Below, in pieces: positions 1 to 9,761 of a stretch of DNA of 10,540 nucleotides. The position numbers and the translations under genes are program-made. How positions within the stretch are numbered: the stretch's first letter is position 1; the number at the start of each line of letters is the position of its first letter. Location: the NCBI GenBank assembly GCA_947468785.1, contig CANIMS010000033.1:1-10540 (forward strand), in the 5' to 3' direction. The notes under the pieces were generated by a model, which did not search any database, was not told the origin of the DNA, and saw nothing but the letters and a program-made list of their open reading frames with translations. The DNA comes from Betaproteobacteria bacterium (lineage in GTDB: Bacteria; Pseudomonadota; Gammaproteobacteria; Burkholderiales; Burkholderiaceae).

Positions 1-803
1 GTCCGAATGTCGGTAAATCAACCTTAATTAATAAACTGATTGGTGAGGAACGTGTCATTGCATTCGATATGCCTGGCACTACACGGGATGCTATTGAGGT
101 CCCCTTTGAGCGCAATGGTAAACCTTACATTTTGGTCGATACTGCTGGCTTGCGTCGTCGCGGAAAAGTATTTGAAGCGATCGAAAAATTCTCTGTGGTG
201 AAAACGCTGCAAGCGATTGCTGATTGCAACGTAGTGATTTTGATGCTCGATGCTCAACAAGATATTTCTGAACAAGATGCGCATATCGCAGGATTTATTG
301 TGGAAGCAGGGCGTGCTTTGGTAGTAGCAGTAAACAAATGGGATGGAATTGATTCTTACGTTAAAGAACGTGCCCGTTTAGAGATTGCCCAAAAGCTAAG
401 GTTCTTGGATTTTGCGAATGTACATCCCATTTCAGCCAAAAAAGGTACAGGCCTGAAAGAGTTATTTAAAGATGTTGATTCTGCCTATGCTGCTGCGATG
501 GCAAAGCTGCCAACCCCTCGCTTGACCCGTATTTTGCAGGAGGCCATTGAGCATCAGCAGCCTAAACGGGTTGGTATGGGCCGTCCTAAATTACGCTATG
601 CCCACCAAGGGGGTATGAATCCCCCTATTGTGGTGATTCATGGCACCTCGCTTAGCGGTGTAACGGATAGCTATAAACGCTATTTAGAAGGGCGATTTAG
701 GGATGTCTTCAAGTTGCGCGGCACTCCCCTAAGAATTCAGATGAATACGGCAAAGAACCCTTACGTTGATACGGATAAAGGAAAAAAAGGCAAAAAACGG
801 TGA
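1..803 (+). CDS. der: Ribosome biogenesis GTPase Der (EngA), 3' part
   Basis: The reading frame enters from outside the window (first full codon at 3) and stops with TGA at 801-803, leaving 266 visible residues of a protein usually near 450. The window opens inside the P-loop of the second GTPase domain (PNVGKST). Next come the TTRD switch I motif, DTAG of switch II, NKWD at visible residues 111-114, and a SAKKG G5 loop. The last ~100 residues match the KH-like domain (PRLTRIL, then [11 protein letters not shown] and the PPIVVIHGT strand) and end in a lysine/glycine-rich tail. Der has two tandem GTPase domains and acts in the cytoplasm in maturation of the large ribosomal subunit. The first GTPase domain and the true start lie upstream. 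The first in-window ATG (69) falls after the P-loop and is not a start. hfq follows after 157 bases. Confidence 0.97.
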   Translation, partial: PNVGKSTLINKLIGEERVIAFDMPGTTRDAIEVPFERNGKPYILVDTAGLRRRGKVFEAIEKFSVVKTLQAIADCNVVILMLDAQQDISEQDAHIAGFIVEAGRALVVAVNKWDGIDSYVKERARLEIAQKLRFLDFANVHPISAKKGTGLKELFKDVDSAYAAAMAKLPTPRLTRILQEAIEHQQPKRVGMGRPKLRYAHQGGMNPPIVVIHGTSLSGVTDSYKRYLEGRFRDVFKLRGTPLRIQMNTAKNPYVDTDKGKKGKKR

Positions 804-812
804 TTTTGAGAT

Positions 813-839
813 AAGCTTTCAGTATGAGGCTTGATTTTT
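813..839 (+). terminator. Possible weak terminator after der
   Basis: Ten bases past the der stop, an imperfect stem can form between 813-821 and 825-832, with a 3-base loop, one bulge and a U·G pair. It is followed by GATTTTTA. The helix is short and imperfect, and the T-run overlaps the candidate -35 box of the hfq promoter. It could attenuate rather than stop read-through into hfq. No better terminator is visible in the der-hfq gap. Confidence 0.25.
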
Positions 840-860
840 ACTGATTCGGGCCAATATAGA
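831..860 (+). promoter_or_regulatory. Candidate sigma70 promoter for the hfq operon
   Basis: In the 157-base der-hfq gap, TTGATT (831-836) lies 18 bases before TATAGA (855-860). The alternative -10 hexamer ATATAG gives 17-base spacing. This would leave a leader of roughly 95 bases before the hfq ATG. The match is moderate, and the gap is AT-rich enough for chance hexamers. No other pair in the gap looked better. Promoters inside or upstream of der cannot be excluded. Confidence 0.3.
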
Positions 861-960
861 ACAAGTCAAGCAACGCAAATAACGGATCTCAAAATTTTTA
901 CTGTCAGCACCATCAATAAAAAAGCAAGACTCCCAAACTACAAGATCAAAAAGGAGCAGT

Positions 961-1203
961 ATGAATAACAATAAAATGCAATTACTCCAGGATCCCTTCC
1001 TAAATGCATTGCGCAAGGAGCATGTCCCTGTTTCGATCTATTTAGTAAACGGCATCAAATTACAAGGCAATATTGAGTCCTTTGATCAATATGTCGTCCT
1101 CCTGCGTAATACGGTTACGCAAATGGTTTACAAGCATGCTATTTCTACAATTGTTCCTGCTCGCGCAGTTGAATTCCGTCTAGAAGAAGGTGATTCTGTA
1201 TAA
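961..1203 (+). CDS. hfq: RNA chaperone Hfq
   Basis: This 80-residue Sm-like protein forms a hexameric ring that pairs small regulatory RNAs with mRNAs. Sm1 and Sm2 are intact. Proximal-face residues Q10, Y44 (Phe42 in E. coli), K58 and H59 of the YKH motif, and distal-face Y27 and K33, align with E. coli Q8, F42, K56, H57, Y25 and K31. The lateral rim, RRER in E. coli, reads R18-K19-E20-H21 here, as in Burkholderia Hfq from memory. After the core (ending near VPARAV) only about ten residues remain, with acidic E75-E76 and D78, against more than thirty in E. coli. The start is supported by AAGGAG at 951-956, four bases before the ATG. Its last 14 bases double as the start of hflX. Confidence 0.98.
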   Translation: MNNNKMQLLQDPFLNALRKEHVPVSIYLVNGIKLQGNIESFDQYVVLLRNTVTQMVYKHAISTIVPARAVEFRLEEGDSV

Positions 1204-2437
1204 CACTGGAGTAGATGCGCCTCGTGCTGTCTTAGTTGGAGTAGACACCGGGCGAGAAGATTTTGCAGACAGCATGGCTGAGCTCAGTCTTTTGGCTGAT
1301 AGTGCTGGCTCTATTCCCACAGCTTCTGTTATTGCGCGCAAAGGCAGAACTGATCCTGCTTTGTTTATTGGTTCTGGTAAAGCAAACGAGCTTAAACGCT
1401 CGATGGAGGAGCATGATGCTGAGCTTGCCATTTTTAATCACCCCCTCTCTCCAACACAACAGCGCAATCTAGAACGTCATATCGGTCGTCATGTGATGGA
1501 TCGCACAGGTTTGATTTTGGATATCTTTAGTCAAAGAGCGCAAAGTCATATTGGTAAGACGCAGGTAGAGCTAGCGCAAGTCCGATATCGGATGTCACGA
1601 CTAGTTAGAGCTTGGAGTCACTTAGAGCGTCAGCGAGGTGGTATTGGTGTGCGTGGCGGTCCAGGCGAAACGCAGATGGAGCTTGATCGTCGTATGCTCG
1701 CTACCAAAGCAAAGCGTCTTGAAAATGAGTTGGAAAAACTACAGCGTCAACAAAGAACCCAAAGAAGAGCGCGAAATCGTAAGGATGTCTTTTCAGTTTC
1801 CTTAGTGGGATATACCAATGCTGGTAAATCAACCCTCTTTAATACACTTACAAAAGCAGGGGCTTATGCCGCTGACCAGCTTTTTGCAACCTTAGATACC
1901 ACCTCAAGAAAGGTGCATTTAGAAGGGGTTGGCTCCATCGTTGTCTCAGATACGGTGGGCTTTATTCGGGATTTGCCTCACCAGTTGGTGGAGGCATTTA
2001 GGGCTACTTTGGATGAAACCATTCATGCCGACTTGATTTTGCATGTAATTGACGCCTGTAGCCCTGTTTCCAAGGAGCAAAAAGCAGAAGTAGAGGCTGT
2101 TTTACAGGAAATTGGGGCTGATGAGATCCCCCGGATTGAGTTGATGAATAAGATTGACTTAATGCCTCAGACCTTTACCCATGGGGCTGTAATGGTGCGT
2201 GATGCCAATGGGCATCCCAGTCAGATTTTCCTGTCTGCCCAGGCTGGATTAGGGCTAGATTTGCTGAGGTCAGCCCTCGCTGAATGCTCTCAAATGACTG
2301 ATAGAATAAGGGTCGAACACAACCGTGCCAAGAAGCAAATGGCCCCTGATGAGTTTTTAACCCCTTTACCTGAACGACCAGAATCTTCTGAATTTAACCC
2401 GATTGCCAAACCAAGCTATTTTCATAATGACGCGTAA
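1190..2437 (+). CDS. hflX: Ribosome-dissociating GTPase HflX
   Basis: The 415-residue product matches HflX in length (426 in E. coli) and layout. It has an N-terminal HflX domain, a glycine-rich linker ([18 protein letters not shown]), a charged helical stretch (about residues 170-200), then a GTPase domain. That domain has its P-loop at G207-T215 (GYTNAGKST), FATLDTT in switch I, DTVGFI in switch II, NKID at 320-323 and a SAQAG G5 loop. HflX splits stalled or heat-damaged 70S ribosomes. The tail after about residue 370 is polar. The start is probably GTG at 1190, which lies within hfq (14-nt overlap) and keeps the conserved AVLVGVD strand. The next in-frame ATG (1274) would delete it. SD-like purines sit very close to the GTG. 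A CTG at 1196 is better spaced but non-canonical. Confidence 0.96.
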   Translation: MILYNTGVDAPRAVLVGVDTGREDFADSMAELSLLADSAGSIPTASVIARKGRTDPALFIGSGKANELKRSMEEHDAELAIFNHPLSPTQQRNLERHIGRHVMDRTGLILDIFSQRAQSHIGKTQVELAQVRYRMSRLVRAWSHLERQRGGIGVRGGPGETQMELDRRMLATKAKRLENELEKLQRQQRTQRRARNRKDVFSVSLVGYTNAGKSTLFNTLTKAGAYAADQLFATLDTTSRKVHLEGVGSIVVSDTVGFIRDLPHQLVEAFRATLDETIHADLILHVIDACSPVSKEQKAEVEAVLQEIGADEIPRIELMNKIDLMPQTFTHGAVMVRDANGHPSQIFLSAQAGLGLDLLRSALAECSQMTDRIRVEHNRAKKQMAPDEFLTPLPERPESSEFNPIAKPSYFHNDA

Positions 2438-3935
2438 ATTTTTAGATCTCTTTTCAGTGAATGATCCAGGTTGGGGCAATAGTCACAACGCGGCTGGATC
2501 AAAAGATGCCAAAGATGGGCAGGGGAGTGATCAAGCTCCAAAGGCCGATCCTGGAAACGGCAATCAACCAGCTGAGACTCAGCCAAACAATCCACCAGTT
2601 ACGCCACCCGTAACTCCGCCAGCTGCAAAGCCAGATGGCCCACCAGATTTAGATGAGTTGTGGCGTGATTTCAACGACAGAATCGCTGGGATTTTCGGCG
2701 GTAAGAAAAGGCCAAGTGCTAACAAGCCTGCCAGTCAAGCTCGATCTGGGGATATTCCTCCACCATCACAGCGAGGCGGTGGATCTGGCGGCGGAGGTGG
2801 TACTCCTAGCTTTGAATTCACCAATCCTTTCGGATCTAAAGCCAGCATTCTTTTGGCAGCGGGAGGTATTTTCTTTGTTTGGGTATGTAGTGGATTTTTC
2901 ATCATTCAGGAAGGCCAAGCTGGTGTTGTGATGACCTTTGGTAAATATGATTACACTGCCAAGCCTGGTATCAACTGGCGTATGCCTTGGCCGATTCAGG
3001 CAGACGAAACCGTTAACCTTTCTGGCGTACGTTCAGTTGAAGTGGGTCGTCCAGTACTCATCAAGGCGACCAATCAAAAAGACTCTTCAATGCTGACTGA
3101 AGATGAAAACATTATTGATGTCCGTTTTGCTGTTCAATATCGCCTAAAAGATCCAACAGATTATTTATTTAATAATCGCGATTCTGATGGTGCAGTCATT
3201 CAAGCGGCTGAAACAGCAGTTCGAGAAATCGTTGCACGCAGCAAGATGGATACCGTCTTGTATGAGGGCCGTGAAAAGATTGGTGTTGACTTAGCAAACT
3301 CAATCCAGAAAATTTTAGATAGTTATAAAACTGGTATTTATGTGACCAGCGTCACAGTGCAGAATGTGCAACCTCCAGAACAAGTTCAAGCTGCCTTTGA
3401 TGATGCAGTGAAAGCAGGACAAGACCAGGAGCGCTTAAAGAGTGAAGGTCAAGCCTATGCAAATGACATTATTCCGCGCGCAAAAGGTACGGGCGCTCGT
3501 TTAATTCAGGAGGCAGAAGGCTACAAGGCTCGCGTAGTGGCTACCGCTGAGGGTGACGCCACACGCTTTAAGCAAATTCTGGTGGAGTATGCAAAAGCTC
3601 CGCAGGTTACTCGTGACCGTATGTACATCGATAGTATGCGGGAGATGTACAGCAATGTGACTAAGGTCTTGGTCGATACGTCTAAGGGTAATAGTCTTTT
3701 GTATTTACCACTCGATAAGATCGTAGCGCAGGTAAGCGCTGAAAGTGCACAGGCAGCAGGCACTCAAACGAATTCATCTGGCACTTCTACTCCTACTGGT
3801 TCAGTCACTGTGGGCGGAGCAACTGGAGTCAATAATCCAGCGCCAGCCTCTAGTTCTGCTGCTCCAAATTTTCCAGCAGTAAATAACGCAGATAAACGCG
3901 ATGGTTTACGTAGTCGCGATCGGGAGGCCAGATAA
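2427..3935 (+). CDS. hflK: FtsH protease modulator HflK (SPFH protein)
   Basis: This 502-residue inner-membrane protein partners HflC in the HflKC assembly that surrounds FtsH and restrains its proteolysis. From M1 there is a polar cytoplasmic tail of about 139 residues with a PPVT duplicate (about 56-65) and a glycine stretch (GGGSGGGGG). A single transmembrane segment follows (about 140-161), then an SPFH/band-7 domain beginning EGQAGVVMTFG, then an alanine/glutamate-rich helical region (about 330-390). The last ~65 residues are rich in Ser, Thr, Ala and Gly. E. coli HflK is 419 residues with a tail near 80, so this protein is longer at its N-terminus. ATG 2427 is preferred over TTG 2403 because it begins the conserved-looking [16 protein letters not shown]. 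It overlaps hflX by 11 nt, has no clear SD, and probably depends on coupling. Confidence 0.96.
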   Translation: MTRKFLDLFSVNDPGWGNSHNAAGSKDAKDGQGSDQAPKADPGNGNQPAETQPNNPPVTPPVTPPAAKPDGPPDLDELWRDFNDRIAGIFGGKKRPSANKPASQARSGDIPPPSQRGGGSGGGGGTPSFEFTNPFGSKASILLAAGGIFFVWVCSGFFIIQEGQAGVVMTFGKYDYTAKPGINWRMPWPIQADETVNLSGVRSVEVGRPVLIKATNQKDSSMLTEDENIIDVRFAVQYRLKDPTDYLFNNRDSDGAVIQAAETAVREIVARSKMDTVLYEGREKIGVDLANSIQKILDSYKTGIYVTSVTVQNVQPPEQVQAAFDDAVKAGQDQERLKSEGQAYANDIIPRAKGTGARLIQEAEGYKARVVATAEGDATRFKQILVEYAKAPQVTRDRMYIDSMREMYSNVTKVLVDTSKGNSLLYLPLDKIVAQVSAESAQAAGTQTNSSGTSTPTGSVTVGGATGVNNPAPASSSAAPNFPAVNNADKRDGLRSRDREAR

Positions 3936-4804
3936 TGAATCTTAATCGCCTCATTGCAGCGGCCATCGGTTTTATTGCCCTGATGTATGTCCTCTCTTCA
4001 AGCATCTTCGTTGTTGATCAGCGTAAATTTGCAGTTGTGTTTTCATTCGGACAAATAGTCCGTGTCATCGAAAAACCAGGCCTACAAATTAAGTACCCAG
4101 CACCCTTTGAAAGCGTGCGATTTTTTGATCGTCGTATTTTGACAATCGATAACCCTGAAGCAGAGCGTTTCATTACTGCTGAAAAGAAGAATTTGTTGGT
4201 AGATTCTTATGTGAAGTGGAGGATCGTCGATCCGCGCAAATTCTTCATCAGCTTTAAAGGTGATGAACGCTTGGCACAAGATCGTCTGACTCAATTAGTG
4301 CGTTCTGCGCTGAACGAAGAATTTACGAAACGTACCGTGCGGGAGTTGATTTCTGATCAGCGTGAGCAAGTTATGCAAGGTATTCGTAAGAAGGTTGCAG
4401 ATGATGCTTCTGATATTGGCGTTGAGATAGTCGACGTTCGTTTGAAGCGCGTTGATCTATTGGCAGAAATTAGTGATTCTGTTTATCGCCGTATGGAAGC
4501 TGAGAGAAAACGTGTAGCGAATGAATTGCGCTCTACCGGCGCAGCAGAGTCAGACAAGATTCGTGCAAATGCTGAGCGGCAACGCGACACTATATTGGCT
4601 GAAGCCTACCGTGATGCCCAAAAGATTAAGGGTGCTGGTGATGCAAAAGCGACAGCTCTTTATGCAGAAGCCTTTGGACGTGATCCTCAATTTGCTCAGT
4701 TCTATCAAAGCTTGGAAGCCTATCGAAATTCCTTTAAGGATAAGAAGGATGTGATGGTCATTGAGCCTAAAGGTGAGTTCTTCAAGTTTCTGCAAAAAAA
4801 ATAA
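3935..4804 (+). CDS. hflC: FtsH protease modulator HflC (SPFH protein)
   Basis: This 289-residue partner of HflK has an N-terminal hydrophobic anchor at about residues 5-25 with almost no cytoplasmic tail. The band-7 domain follows (VVDQRKFAVVFSFGQI, then KPGLQIKYPAPFESVRFFDRR). A charged helical region (RRMEAERKRVANELRSTGA) and a compact end (IEPKGEFFKFL) complete it. Length and order fit HflC. With HflK it forms the membrane cage that modulates FtsH access to substrates. The ATG shares its A with the hflK stop (TAATG), and GGGAGG at 3922-3927 lies seven bases ahead, the clearest SD inside the overlapping block. Strict one-base coupling suits two subunits made in fixed ratio. hisZ begins 20 bases after the stop. 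Confidence 0.97.
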   Translation: MNLNRLIAAAIGFIALMYVLSSSIFVVDQRKFAVVFSFGQIVRVIEKPGLQIKYPAPFESVRFFDRRILTIDNPEAERFITAEKKNLLVDSYVKWRIVDPRKFFISFKGDERLAQDRLTQLVRSALNEEFTKRTVRELISDQREQVMQGIRKKVADDASDIGVEIVDVRLKRVDLLAEISDSVYRRMEAERKRVANELRSTGAAESDKIRANAERQRDTILAEAYRDAQKIKGAGDAKATALYAEAFGRDPQFAQFYQSLEAYRNSFKDKKDVMVIEPKGEFFKFLQKK

Positions 4805-4808
4805 GAAA

Positions 4809-4821
4809 GTGAATTCTTCAC
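4809..4821 (+). repeat. Small inverted repeat before hisZ
   Basis: GTGAA (4809-4813) and TTCAC (4817-4821) form a perfect 5-bp stem with a 3-base loop. It fills most of the 20-base hflC-hisZ gap and ends three bases before the hisZ ATG. No T-run follows, so it is not a terminator. It could affect ribosome access to hisZ, which has only a weak, distant SD (AAGAAAG at 4803-4809). Five base pairs can arise by chance. Confidence 0.3.
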
Positions 4822-4824
4822 ATC

Positions 4825-5991
4825 ATGAATCGTTGGTTACTTCCTGAAGATATTGCAGATGTTTTACCTGCTGAGGCTCGTAAGGTAGAGGTATTACGCC
4901 GCGCCATTCTGGATTTATATCAATCTTATGGTTACGAGTTAGTTGCCCCACCCATTCTGGAGTTCTTAGATTCATTGCTCACTGGCACTGGATCAGATCT
5001 CAATCTACAAACTTTTAAATTAGTAGATCAATTGTCAGGTCGCACTCTTGGGTTGCGTGCTGATATCACTCCTCAAGTCGCGCGGATTGATGCGCACTTA
5101 TTGAATCGTGCCGGGGTAACCCGTCTTTGCTATGCCGGTTCGGTTGCGCATGCTCGCACTCCAGTTGGTAGCTCTGCTCGTGAAGAATTGCAGTTGGGCG
5201 CTGAAATCTATGGATGTGCCAGCTGGGAGGCAGATTTTGAAGCCATCACTTTGCTGTTAAAAACGCTTGAGCTTGCAGGTCTAAGCAAGGTGTACTTAGA
5301 TTTGTCACACGCTGGTATTTTGATGGGCATTCTGGATGGACAGGATTTGGATCAGGAGTCGATTGAGTCTCTTTATGAATTACTGCAAAGTAAAGATCGT
5401 CCACGCTTAGGTCAATGGTCTAAATGCTTGCCCACTAAAACAATAGAGGCTTTAATGGCGTTGACTGAGCTCAATGGGCCATGCGCTGAAGTCATTGCAA
5501 AAGCGAAAAAGCTACTTCCTCAGCATGCCGCCATTGATCAGGCACTCTCAGATTTAACTCGTTTAGTTGATTTTTCTACTAGCCTATCGCACGGCTTAGA
5601 GTTGAGTATTGATCTATCAGATCTGCGTGGTTATCAATATCACAGCGGCGTGATGTTTGCCGCATATGTTGACAAGTTACCGCAGCCGATTGCTAGAGGA
5701 GGTCGTTATGACCATGTCGGTCAAGCCTTTGGCAGGCCGCGTCCAGCAACAGGCTTCTCACTAGACCTTCTGACTCTCGCTAATTTATCTCCTATCAAAG
5801 TACGCAAACCAGCGATTGCAGCACCCTGGATAAATGATGCTGCTTTGAGTTCCACTATTGCACAATTGCGTAATCGTGGTGAAGTCATCATTCAGGTATT
5901 GGCTGGCGAAAAGATCGAGTCTGCTGAGTATGAGTGCGATCGCGAATTAGTAAAGCGGGGTAGCGCTTGGGAAGTCGTTCAGAAACAGTAA
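4825..5991 (+). CDS. hisZ: ATP phosphoribosyltransferase regulatory subunit HisZ
   Basis: The 388-residue protein has the histidyl-tRNA-synthetase-like class II fold of HisZ, at the usual length and without a C-terminal anticodon-binding domain. Visible blocks are WLLPEDIADVLPAEA at the N-terminus, LGLRADITPQVAR, a motif-2-like region (YAGSVAHAR to QLGAEIYG), and GGRYD at 292-296 followed by the motif-3-like ATGFSLDLL. HisZ has no aminoacylation activity. It binds the short form of HisG and gives histidine-responsive control of the first step of histidine synthesis, ATP plus PRPP to phosphoribosyl-ATP. Its presence predicts a short-form hisG elsewhere. HisS is excluded by the diverged motif 2 and the missing anticodon domain. 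ATG 4825 starts the conserved block directly. The SD is weak, so translation may depend on hflC upstream. Confidence 0.95.
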   Translation: MNRWLLPEDIADVLPAEARKVEVLRRAILDLYQSYGYELVAPPILEFLDSLLTGTGSDLNLQTFKLVDQLSGRTLGLRADITPQVARIDAHLLNRAGVTRLCYAGSVAHARTPVGSSAREELQLGAEIYGCASWEADFEAITLLLKTLELAGLSKVYLDLSHAGILMGILDGQDLDQESIESLYELLQSKDRPRLGQWSKCLPTKTIEALMALTELNGPCAEVIAKAKKLLPQHAAIDQALSDLTRLVDFSTSLSHGLELSIDLSDLRGYQYHSGVMFAAYVDKLPQPIARGGRYDHVGQAFGRPRPATGFSLDLLTLANLSPIKVRKPAIAAPWINDAALSSTIAQLRNRGEVIIQVLAGEKIESAEYECDRELVKRGSAWEVVQKQ

Positions 5992-6010
5992 GCGTTCGAG
6001 TATTTACTAG

Positions 6011-7393
<1,383 letters not shown>

Positions 7394-7453
7394 TCCACCA
7401 GATTCGATTGAATTTTTTTATTAACTTTAGCTTTAGGAACAAAGGTTTACAAA

Positions 7454-9670
7454 ATGACTGCCCGCACCACCTGTAATAGTCTGCAAGTTGCAACTCCGCT
7501 GTATCGTTTTATTGAAGACAAAGTTCTTCCTGGAACTGGAATCAAGAGTGCTGATTTTTGGAAAGGTTTTGATGAGATTGTGAAAGATCTATCACCTAAA
7601 AATGAAGCCTTACTTGCAAAACGGGATCGCTTACAGCTGGATTTGGATAAATGGCACAAAGCCAATCCTGGTCCAATCAAAGATATGCCTGCCTATCGCA
7701 AGTATCTGAAAGAGATTGGTTATATCGAGGATGTGCCTGCCAAGATTGTGGCTACTACTCAGAATGTTGATGATGAATTAGCTCTCCAAGCTGGTCCTCA
7801 GCTGGTTGTTCCGGTTCTCAATGCGCGCTATGCCTTAAATGCTGCTAATGCTCGTTGGGGCTCTTTGTACGATGCTTTGTATGGCACAGACGTTATCTCT
7901 GAAGAGGGCGGCGCTACTAAAGATAGTGCTTATAACCCTGTTCGAGGGGCAAAGGTAGTTGCCTACGCACGTCAGTTTTTAGATGAATCCGCTCCTTTGG
8001 CTAACGCTCTATACAGCGATGTAGTCGCATATAGCGTTGTTGATAAAAAACTGTCTGTGAAATTAAAAGATGGAAGCACAACGGGCTTAATTGATGAGAA
8101 GCAGTTCGTCGGCTACCAGGGCGATGCTTCTGCACCATCATCTATTCTGTTGCGCAATAACGGTATCCATATCGACATCGAAATAGATAAGACGAAAACG
8201 ATTGGTGCAGCTGATCCAGCGGGTGTAAATGATGTGGTCCTTGAGGCTGCACTCTCGACCATTCTGGATTTAGAAGACTCAGTAGCAGTGGTTGATGCCG
8301 ACGATAAAGTTATTGCCTATGAGAACTGGTTGGGTATTCTCAAAGGTACCTTGGTTGAAGAAGTCAGTAAGGGTGGCAAAACTTTTACCCGCAAACTCAA
8401 TCCAGATCGTAAATACACTGCAGGCATTGGGGCAGTTAATGCTAAAGATGGTGTTGTCACTTTGCATGGTCGTTCACTCCTGTTCCTGCGTAACGTTGGT
8501 CACTTGATGACGAATCCAGCCATCATCACTGGTGAAGGCAAAGAGATCTATGAGGGTATCTTAGATGCAGTAGTGACCGTATTGATTGCGTTGCATGACA
8601 TTCATCGCCCAGCGACTCAGGCGATTGGCAATACCCGTAAAGGCTCTGTCTACATTGTGAAGCCAAAAATGCACAGTGCAGAAGAAGTGGCATTTGCTAG
8701 TGAGCTCTTTGCTCGGGTTGAGAAATTATTGGGTCTGCCAGAGAACACAGTCAAATTAGGCATCATGGATGAAGAACGTCGCATGAGCGTCAATATTAAA
8801 GCTGCGATTGCTGCAGCTGGTGCTCGGGTTGCCTTCATTAATACTGGATTCTTGGACCGTACTGGCGATGAAATGCATACCGGTATGTACGGTGGCGCCA
8901 TGGTTCGCAAGGGCAGGATGAAGATTGCTAAATGGTTTGGAGCCTATGAGCGCCGTAACGTATTGGCTGGTTTAGATTGCGGTCTACGTGGTCGCGCCCA
9001 AATTGGTAAAGGAATGTGGCCTGCTCCAGATCTCATGAAAGAAATGGTAGAGCAGAAAGCTGCGCACCCTTCAGCTGGAGCGAATACCGCTTGGGTACCA
9101 TCGCCTACTGCTGCAACTCTGCATGCAATGCACTACCACCATGTCAATGTTGCAAAAATCCAAGAGGATATGGAAATACACGATACGGCAGCAGAGTATG
9201 AGGCTTTAACTGATGATCTCTTGACTGTACCAATTGCGCTGTACCCCGATTGGACTAAAGAAGAGATTCGCGAATCCTTGAATAATAATTGCCAAGGTAT
9301 TTTGGGTTATGTCGTGCGCTGGATTGACCAAGGCGTTGGTTGCTCTAAGGTGCCCGATATTTATAACGTTGGTTTAATGGAAGACCGCGCAACACTGCGT
9401 ATTTCTAGTCAGCATATTGCTAACTGGTTACTACACAAATACATCACTAAAGCGGAAGTCGAAGAAGCTATGCAAAGAATGGCGTCTATCGTTGATATGC
9501 AGAATGCCGGCGATCCCTTATATAAGCCAATGATGCCGAACTATAAAGATTCCTACGCATTTCAGGCTGCAAGCGATCTGATCTTTAAGGGCCTTGAGCA
9601 GCCAAATGGGTATACCGAACCATTGCTACATGCATGGCGCTTAAAGGTAAAAGCAGCACAAGCGCAGTAA
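7454..9670 (+). CDS. glcB: Malate synthase G
   Basis: The 738-residue protein is malate synthase G, the monomeric ~80 kDa type (723 in E. coli). It condenses glyoxylate and acetyl-CoA to malate and CoA. By alignment to E. coli from memory, catalytic Arg is R346 (FLRNVGHLM) and catalytic Asp is D644 (MEDRATLR). Mg-binding residues are E440 (MDEERR) and D468 (GFLDRTGDE). Other signatures are [32 protein letters not shown] and [18 protein letters not shown]. All expected active-site residues are present. ATG 7454 has AAAGG at 7441-7445, eight bases ahead. The 60-base gap after purA shows no terminator or convincing promoter, so read-through from purA is possible. No isocitrate lyase or glycolate oxidase gene is in view, so the glyoxylate source is unknown. 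A strong terminator follows. Confidence 0.98.
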   Translation: MTARTTCNSLQVATPLYRFIEDKVLPGTGIKSADFWKGFDEIVKDLSPKNEALLAKRDRLQLDLDKWHKANPGPIKDMPAYRKYLKEIGYIEDVPAKIVATTQNVDDELALQAGPQLVVPVLNARYALNAANARWGSLYDALYGTDVISEEGGATKDSAYNPVRGAKVVAYARQFLDESAPLANALYSDVVAYSVVDKKLSVKLKDGSTTGLIDEKQFVGYQGDASAPSSILLRNNGIHIDIEIDKTKTIGAADPAGVNDVVLEAALSTILDLEDSVAVVDADDKVIAYENWLGILKGTLVEEVSKGGKTFTRKLNPDRKYTAGIGAVNAKDGVVTLHGRSLLFLRNVGHLMTNPAIITGEGKEIYEGILDAVVTVLIALHDIHRPATQAIGNTRKGSVYIVKPKMHSAEEVAFASELFARVEKLLGLPENTVKLGIMDEERRMSVNIKAAIAAAGARVAFINTGFLDRTGDEMHTGMYGGAMVRKGRMKIAKWFGAYERRNVLAGLDCGLRGRAQIGKGMWPAPDLMKEMVEQKAAHPSAGANTAWVPSPTAATLHAMHYHHVNVAKIQEDMEIHDTAAEYEALTDDLLTVPIALYPDWTKEEIRESLNNNCQGILGYVVRWIDQGVGCSKVPDIYNVGLMEDRATLRISSQHIANWLLHKYITKAEVEEAMQRMASIVDMQNAGDPLYKPMMPNYKDSYAFQAASDLIFKGLEQPNGYTEPLLHAWRLKVKAAQAQ

Positions 9671-9693
9671 TTGATAGCTAAGGCCATGATGAG

Positions 9694-9728
9694 AATGGAT
9701 TTGTCCCAGGGCAAATCCATTTTTCTTT
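9694..9728 (+). terminator. Rho-independent terminator after glcB
   Basis: A perfect 10-bp stem (AATGGATTTG at 9694-9703 with its complement at 9712-9721) closes an 8-base loop. It runs into TTTTTCTTT. It starts 24 bases past the glcB stop and closes the + strand gene block. The stem is AT-rich, but the T-run and placement are convincing. Confidence 0.85.
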
Positions 9729-9755
9729 GGACTTCTGGAATCTGATTGGCATACT
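9727..9755 (+). promoter_or_regulatory. Candidate promoter for the 162-residue gene
   Basis: TTGGAC (9727-9732) and CATACT (9750-9755) are separated by exactly 17 bases. The -10 matches the consensus at four of six positions and the -35 at three of six. A start site about seven bases past the -10 falls on or next to the A of the ATG at 9762. The gene lies just after the glcB terminator and needs its own promoter, but the hexamers are weak and this may be coincidence. Confidence 0.35.
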
Positions 9756-9761
9756 GAACTG

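Noticed and set aside
69..803. ATG at 69 as the start of der
   Set aside because: The same frame is open to position 3 and encodes the P-loop before this ATG, so it is an internal methionine.
819..1016. 65-residue - strand frame across the der-hfq gap and the hfq start
   Set aside because: It runs antisense through the hfq SD and start, with no recognisable domain and no clear SD. The hydrophobic look follows from AT-rich sequence.
1180..1459. Two overlapping - strand frames inside hflX
   Set aside because: Both are antisense to well-conserved HflX coding sequence and resemble no family.
2403..2426. TTG at 2403 as the start of hflK
   Set aside because: It lacks an SD and would add eight residues ahead of the conserved-looking TRKFLDLF start. 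ATG 2427 fits better.
2653..2931. 92-residue + strand frame inside hflK
   Set aside because: It is a shadow of the hflK tail and membrane segment, with no family resemblance.
4550..4795. 81-residue - strand frame inside hflC
   Set aside because: It is antisense to the conserved HflC helical region and lacks start signals.
8650..8910. 86-residue - strand frame inside glcB
   Set aside because: It is antisense to the malate synthase active-site region, whose strong codon constraint explains the open frame.
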